From the NCBI GenBank assembly GCA_019314005.1, contig JAFDAE010000012.1:1-17781 (forward strand): DNA of 17,781 bases. The letters are read 5' to 3'. Shown piece by piece: positions 16,113 through 17,781 of this stretch. The number at the start of each line of letters is the position of its first letter. Positions within the stretch are counted from its first letter, which is position 1. The notes beneath the pieces are model-generated. The model ran no database searches, was not told the DNA's origin, and saw nothing but the letters and a program-made list of their open reading frames with translations. The translations under genes were made by a program, and so were the position numbers. This DNA is from Deltaproteobacteria bacterium (GTDB taxonomy: Bacteria; Desulfobacterota; Desulfobacteria; C00003060; C00003106).

Positions 16113-16300
16113 GAGACCTTTGCACAACGCGACATTTTTTTGTCAGGCAAGGAAGGTGAAAAATTTAACCGGAGGAATACATTGGGTATTTCGAGGATAG
16201 CGCTGACGCTTCACTGCGTGCCAAATTTTGAAGCCTGACACCGCATCACGGACACGAAGTGAAGCGTCAGCGCTCATAATGGCAGTTATGCAAAGGTCTC
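16113..16300. mobile_element. 188-bp MITE-like element with 12-bp TIRs and CAAAC target duplication
   Basis: The termini GAGACCTTTGCA (16113-16124) and TGCAAAGGTCTC (16289-16300) are perfect inverted repeats. The flanks are identical 5-mers, CAAAC at 16108-16112 and CAAAC at 16301-16305, as left by transposition. There is no transposase ORF, so it is non-autonomous. Inside are TTTTTTTGTCAGGCAAGG, the hairpin module ACCGGAGG-15 nt-TCGAGGATAG (16168-16200), and two inverted copies of the GCTGACGCTTCACT motif (16202-16221 and 16252-16271), which can form a long internal hairpin. It sits between a terminator and the msrAB promoter. The parent transposon family is not identified. Confidence 0.85.
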
Positions 16301-16321
16301 CAAACGCACCCCCCATCGCAT

Positions 16322-16349
16322 TTGACAAAAAAATTGCAGGTCTTAACAT
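16322..16349 (+). promoter_or_regulatory. Predicted msrAB promoter
   Basis: TTGACA (16322-16327), 16-base spacer, TAACAT (16344-16349), just downstream of the MITE-like element. The predicted leader is about 90 bases. Confidence 0.6.
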
Positions 16350-16358
16350 ATATTAACA

Positions 16359-16380
16359 GAGTCAAGTAAGGACTTGACTC
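16359..16380 (+). promoter_or_regulatory. Leader hairpin of msrAB
   Basis: GAGTCAAG (16359-16366) and CTTGACTC (16373-16380) form a perfect 8-bp stem with loop TAAGGA, immediately after the predicted transcription start. It has no U-run. It could stabilise the mRNA 5' end or, as DNA, be an operator. Confidence 0.6.
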
Positions 16381-16414
16381 AAGAAGCGGTGGATACATTT
16401 CCGACGGAATATAT

Positions 16415-16441
16415 AAGGAGGAATGATCCGCAAAGGAGGTG
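16415..16441 (+). promoter_or_regulatory. Two consecutive Shine-Dalgarno sequences, the second for msrAB
   Basis: AAGGAGG at 16415-16421 is followed by an ATG at 16423 opening a 7-codon frame (MIRKGGV) that stops at 16446. AAAGGAGGTG at 16432-16441 lies within that frame and is well spaced (8 bases) from the msrAB ATG at 16448. The first site is too close to its ATG to be efficient. Confidence 0.5.
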
Positions 16442-16447
16442 TTTGAC

Positions 16448-17560
16448 ATGAAAGCCATCTTTTACGGTCTTATTTTAATAGCGTCGTTAATAGCAGGTTG
16501 TCAAAATTCGAACGCCTTACAAAATTCGACGAGGACCAATATGAATGAAACACATAAAACAATACTTGAGGCCACGTTTGCCGGCGGGTGTTTTTGGTGC
16601 GTGGAGTCGGACTTTGAGAAAGTAGTTGGCGTTGTTGAGGTGATCTCAGGCTATACAGGCGGACATAAGGGAAAACCGACTTACAAGGAAGTATCATCGG
16701 GGGGGACAGGCCACGTTGAGGCCGTTCAGGTTTTGTATGACCCAACAAAGGTAACTTATGAAGATCTACTCGACATTTTCTGGAAACACGTCGACCCGAC
16801 CGATCCAGGCGGACAATTCGTGGATCGCGGGCCGCAGTATCGAACCGTAATTTTTTACCATAATGACGACCAAAAACGGTTGGCAGAACAATCCAAGAAA
16901 GAACTGGCTGAATCCGGTCGGTTTGGCAAACCTATTGTTACGGAGATCATCAAATTCTCCGAATTCTATGAGGCAGAGGAGTATCATCAGGATTACTACA
17001 AAAAGAACCCGATCAGGTATAAGTATTACAGGTTTGGGTCGGGTCGAGACAAGTTTTTAAAGAAGGTATGGGACGATCACATCAACACAATGAAAAAACA
17101 TTCGGACAATCAGAAATATTACAAGCCAGATGACAAGTCGCTCAGAAAAAAATTGACGCCTCTGCAATACAAGGTGACTCAAAAACAGGGGACCGAGCCG
17201 GCATTTAACAATGAGTACTGGGAGAACAAAAAAGAAGGAATCTATGTGGACATCGTCTCTGGAGAACCCCTGTTCAGTTCTCTCGACAAGTTTGTTTCCG
17301 GGACTGGCTGGCCGAGCTTTTCAAAGCCCCTTGAGCCTGACAATATTGTTGAAAGAGACGACAAAAGTCTTTTTACGGTCCGCACCGAGGTAAAAAGCAA
17401 GCATGCGGACTCGCATCTTGGACATGTCTTTCCTGACGGACCTAAGCCTACAGGCCTAAGGTACTGTATCAATTCTGCATCCTTAAGGTTCATCCCTAAG
17501 GAAGAGTTGGAAAAGGAGGGCTACGGAGAGTATTTGCGACTTTTTAAGCAAAACCGCTAA
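16448..17560 (+). CDS. msrAB: Lipoprotein MsrA-MsrB fusion (peptide methionine sulfoxide reductase)
   Basis: It repairs oxidised methionine in proteins; MsrA reduces the S- and MsrB the R-sulfoxide. The 370-residue product begins with a lipoprotein signal (hydrophobic 5-16, lipobox LIAGC with Cys18), so it acts at the cell envelope. MsrA covers about 40-205 with GGCFWC (46-51; catalytic C48, C51 also Cys). MsrB covers about 220-355 with SGTGWPSF, the HLGHVF motif and the catalytic C340 in [12 protein letters not shown]. The CxxC zinc pairs of many MsrB proteins are absent (SGEPLF), the zinc-free type. ATG 16448 is preferred to the GTG at 16439 because of the strong AAAGGAGG 8 bases upstream and the clean signal peptide. 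The last codons overlap the convergent pentapeptide gene. Confidence 0.95.
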   Translation: MKAIFYGLILIASLIAGCQNSNALQNSTRTNMNETHKTILEATFAGGCFWCVESDFEKVVGVVEVISGYTGGHKGKPTYKEVSSGGTGHVEAVQVLYDPTKVTYEDLLDIFWKHVDPTDPGGQFVDRGPQYRTVIFYHNDDQKRLAEQSKKELAESGRFGKPIVTEIIKFSEFYEAEEYHQDYYKKNPIRYKYYRFGSGRDKFLKKVWDDHINTMKKHSDNQKYYKPDDKSLRKKLTPLQYKVTQKQGTEPAFNNEYWENKKEGIYVDIVSGEPLFSSLDKFVSGTGWPSFSKPLEPDNIVERDDKSLFTVRTEVKSKHADSHLGHVFPDGPKPTGLRYCINSASLRFIPKEELEKEGYGEYLRLFKQNR

Positions 17561-17575
17561 CGCTTCACTCCGTGC
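17556..17575 (+). repeat. Copy of the dispersed 20-mer at convergent stop codons
   Basis: GCTAACGCTTCACTCCGTGC differs from the consensus GCTGACGCTTCACTNCGTGC at one fixed position. It contains the msrAB stop (TAA, 17558-17560) and, on the other strand, the stop of the pentapeptide gene (TAG, 17559-17557). Confidence 0.75.
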
Positions 17576-17781
17576 AGAATTTGAGTCTGACGTTCCCTCA
17601 TTTTACACTCAAATTCATCCGGCTTGAAATTTCTGTCTTTAGGGACTCGTTTTCCCTCGTATGAGTCACTGAAAAAATAATCGCATTTTATGCGATCAAT
17701 TATCCAATCATTCCGAGCCGTGCCATACAGTACGCATCCTGTAATGTCTGCCCCGCTAAGGTTTGCCCCCCTGAGGTTTGC
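17557..17781 (-). CDS. Pentapeptide-repeat protein, C-terminal part (5' end beyond window)
   Basis: The minus-strand frame is open from the right edge to TAG at 17559-17557 (74 codons). It starts with pentapeptide repeats of the A(N/D)LxG type ([15 protein letters not shown]), which build a right-handed quadrilateral beta helix. Then comes a cysteine-containing region ([34 protein letters not shown]), often seen after such repeats in bacterial proteins of unknown function. The last 16 residues (CKMRERQ... to GVKR) are encoded by sequence overlapping a dispersed repeat and so may be a recent extension. It converges on msrAB with a 4-base overlap. The role cannot be given from this fragment. 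Confidence 0.85.
   Translation of the reverse strand, partial: ANLRGANLSGADITGCVLYGTARNDWIIDRIKCDYFFSDSYEGKRVPKDRNFKPDEFECKMRERQTQILHGVKR

Noticed and set aside
16113..16300. Remnant of an insertion sequence with transposase
   Set aside because: No transposase-like frame of any length is present in the 188 bp; only termini and hairpins are visible.
17577..17616. Terminator after msrAB (GAATTTGAGT/ACTCAAATTC, 10-bp arms)
   Set aside because: The loop is 20 bases, there is no U-run, and the sequence is inside the coding region of the convergent pentapeptide gene.

Overview
The window reads as the chromosome of a deltaproteobacterium (Desulfobacterota, sulfate-reducer-like). This is an inference from gene content: an N-type ATPase operon, an MJ0042 zinc-ribbon/DUF3426 membrane protein, MauE-like and MsrAB genes, and many short palindromic or tandem intergenic repeats. 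No rRNA or other phylogenetic marker was available to confirm it.

Left part (1-5150). On the minus strand lie birA (biotin ligase), a tRNA-Gly(CCC) with its own promoter and terminator, rimP, and nusA, which runs off the left edge. This layout resembles the metY-rimP-nusA-infB operon of E. coli. A cbpA-type DnaJ co-chaperone diverges from birA; each gene has a well-formed sigma70-like promoter, and the two promoters are neighbours in the same gap. A two-TM potassium channel with RCK domains converges on cbpA.

Middle (5150-7900). An hpt-zinc ribbon/DUF3426 pair forms a minus-strand operon. Its promoter carries a perfect 13-bp dyad near the predicted start of transcription. A plus-strand promoter (TTGATT-N17-TAATAT) then leads into the ATPase operon.

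N-ATPase operon (7908-14937). The order is atpD-atpC-atpQ-atpR-atpB-atpE-atpF-atpA-atpG, the order known for the laterally transferred N-ATPases. There is no separate delta gene. The b subunit carries a delta-like C-terminal extension, and the c subunit shows the Na+-ligand pattern E30/E63-S64-T65/Y68. Most junctions overlap or are a few bases long. Three junctions (D/C, B/E, A/G) are instead filled by inverted-repeat elements, and these are the places where the subunit stoichiometry changes.

Right part (15055-17781). A membrane-anchored rhodanese and a MauE/DoxX-like membrane protein end at a clear terminator. Next comes a 188-bp non-autonomous transposable element (MITE-like) with perfect 12-bp terminal inverted repeats and a 5-bp CAAAC target duplication. 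It is followed by a lipoprotein MsrA-MsrB fusion, then a convergent pentapeptide-repeat gene cut by the right edge.

The most unusual signal is the population of intergenic elements. Two of them (11071-11213 and 16113-16300) share conserved flanks around a 15-nt hairpin whose stem has changed on both sides, as expected for a structure under selection or copied as a structure. A 20-bp motif, GCTGACGCTTCACTNCGTGC, occurs four times and at one site supplies overlapping stop codons to two convergent genes.
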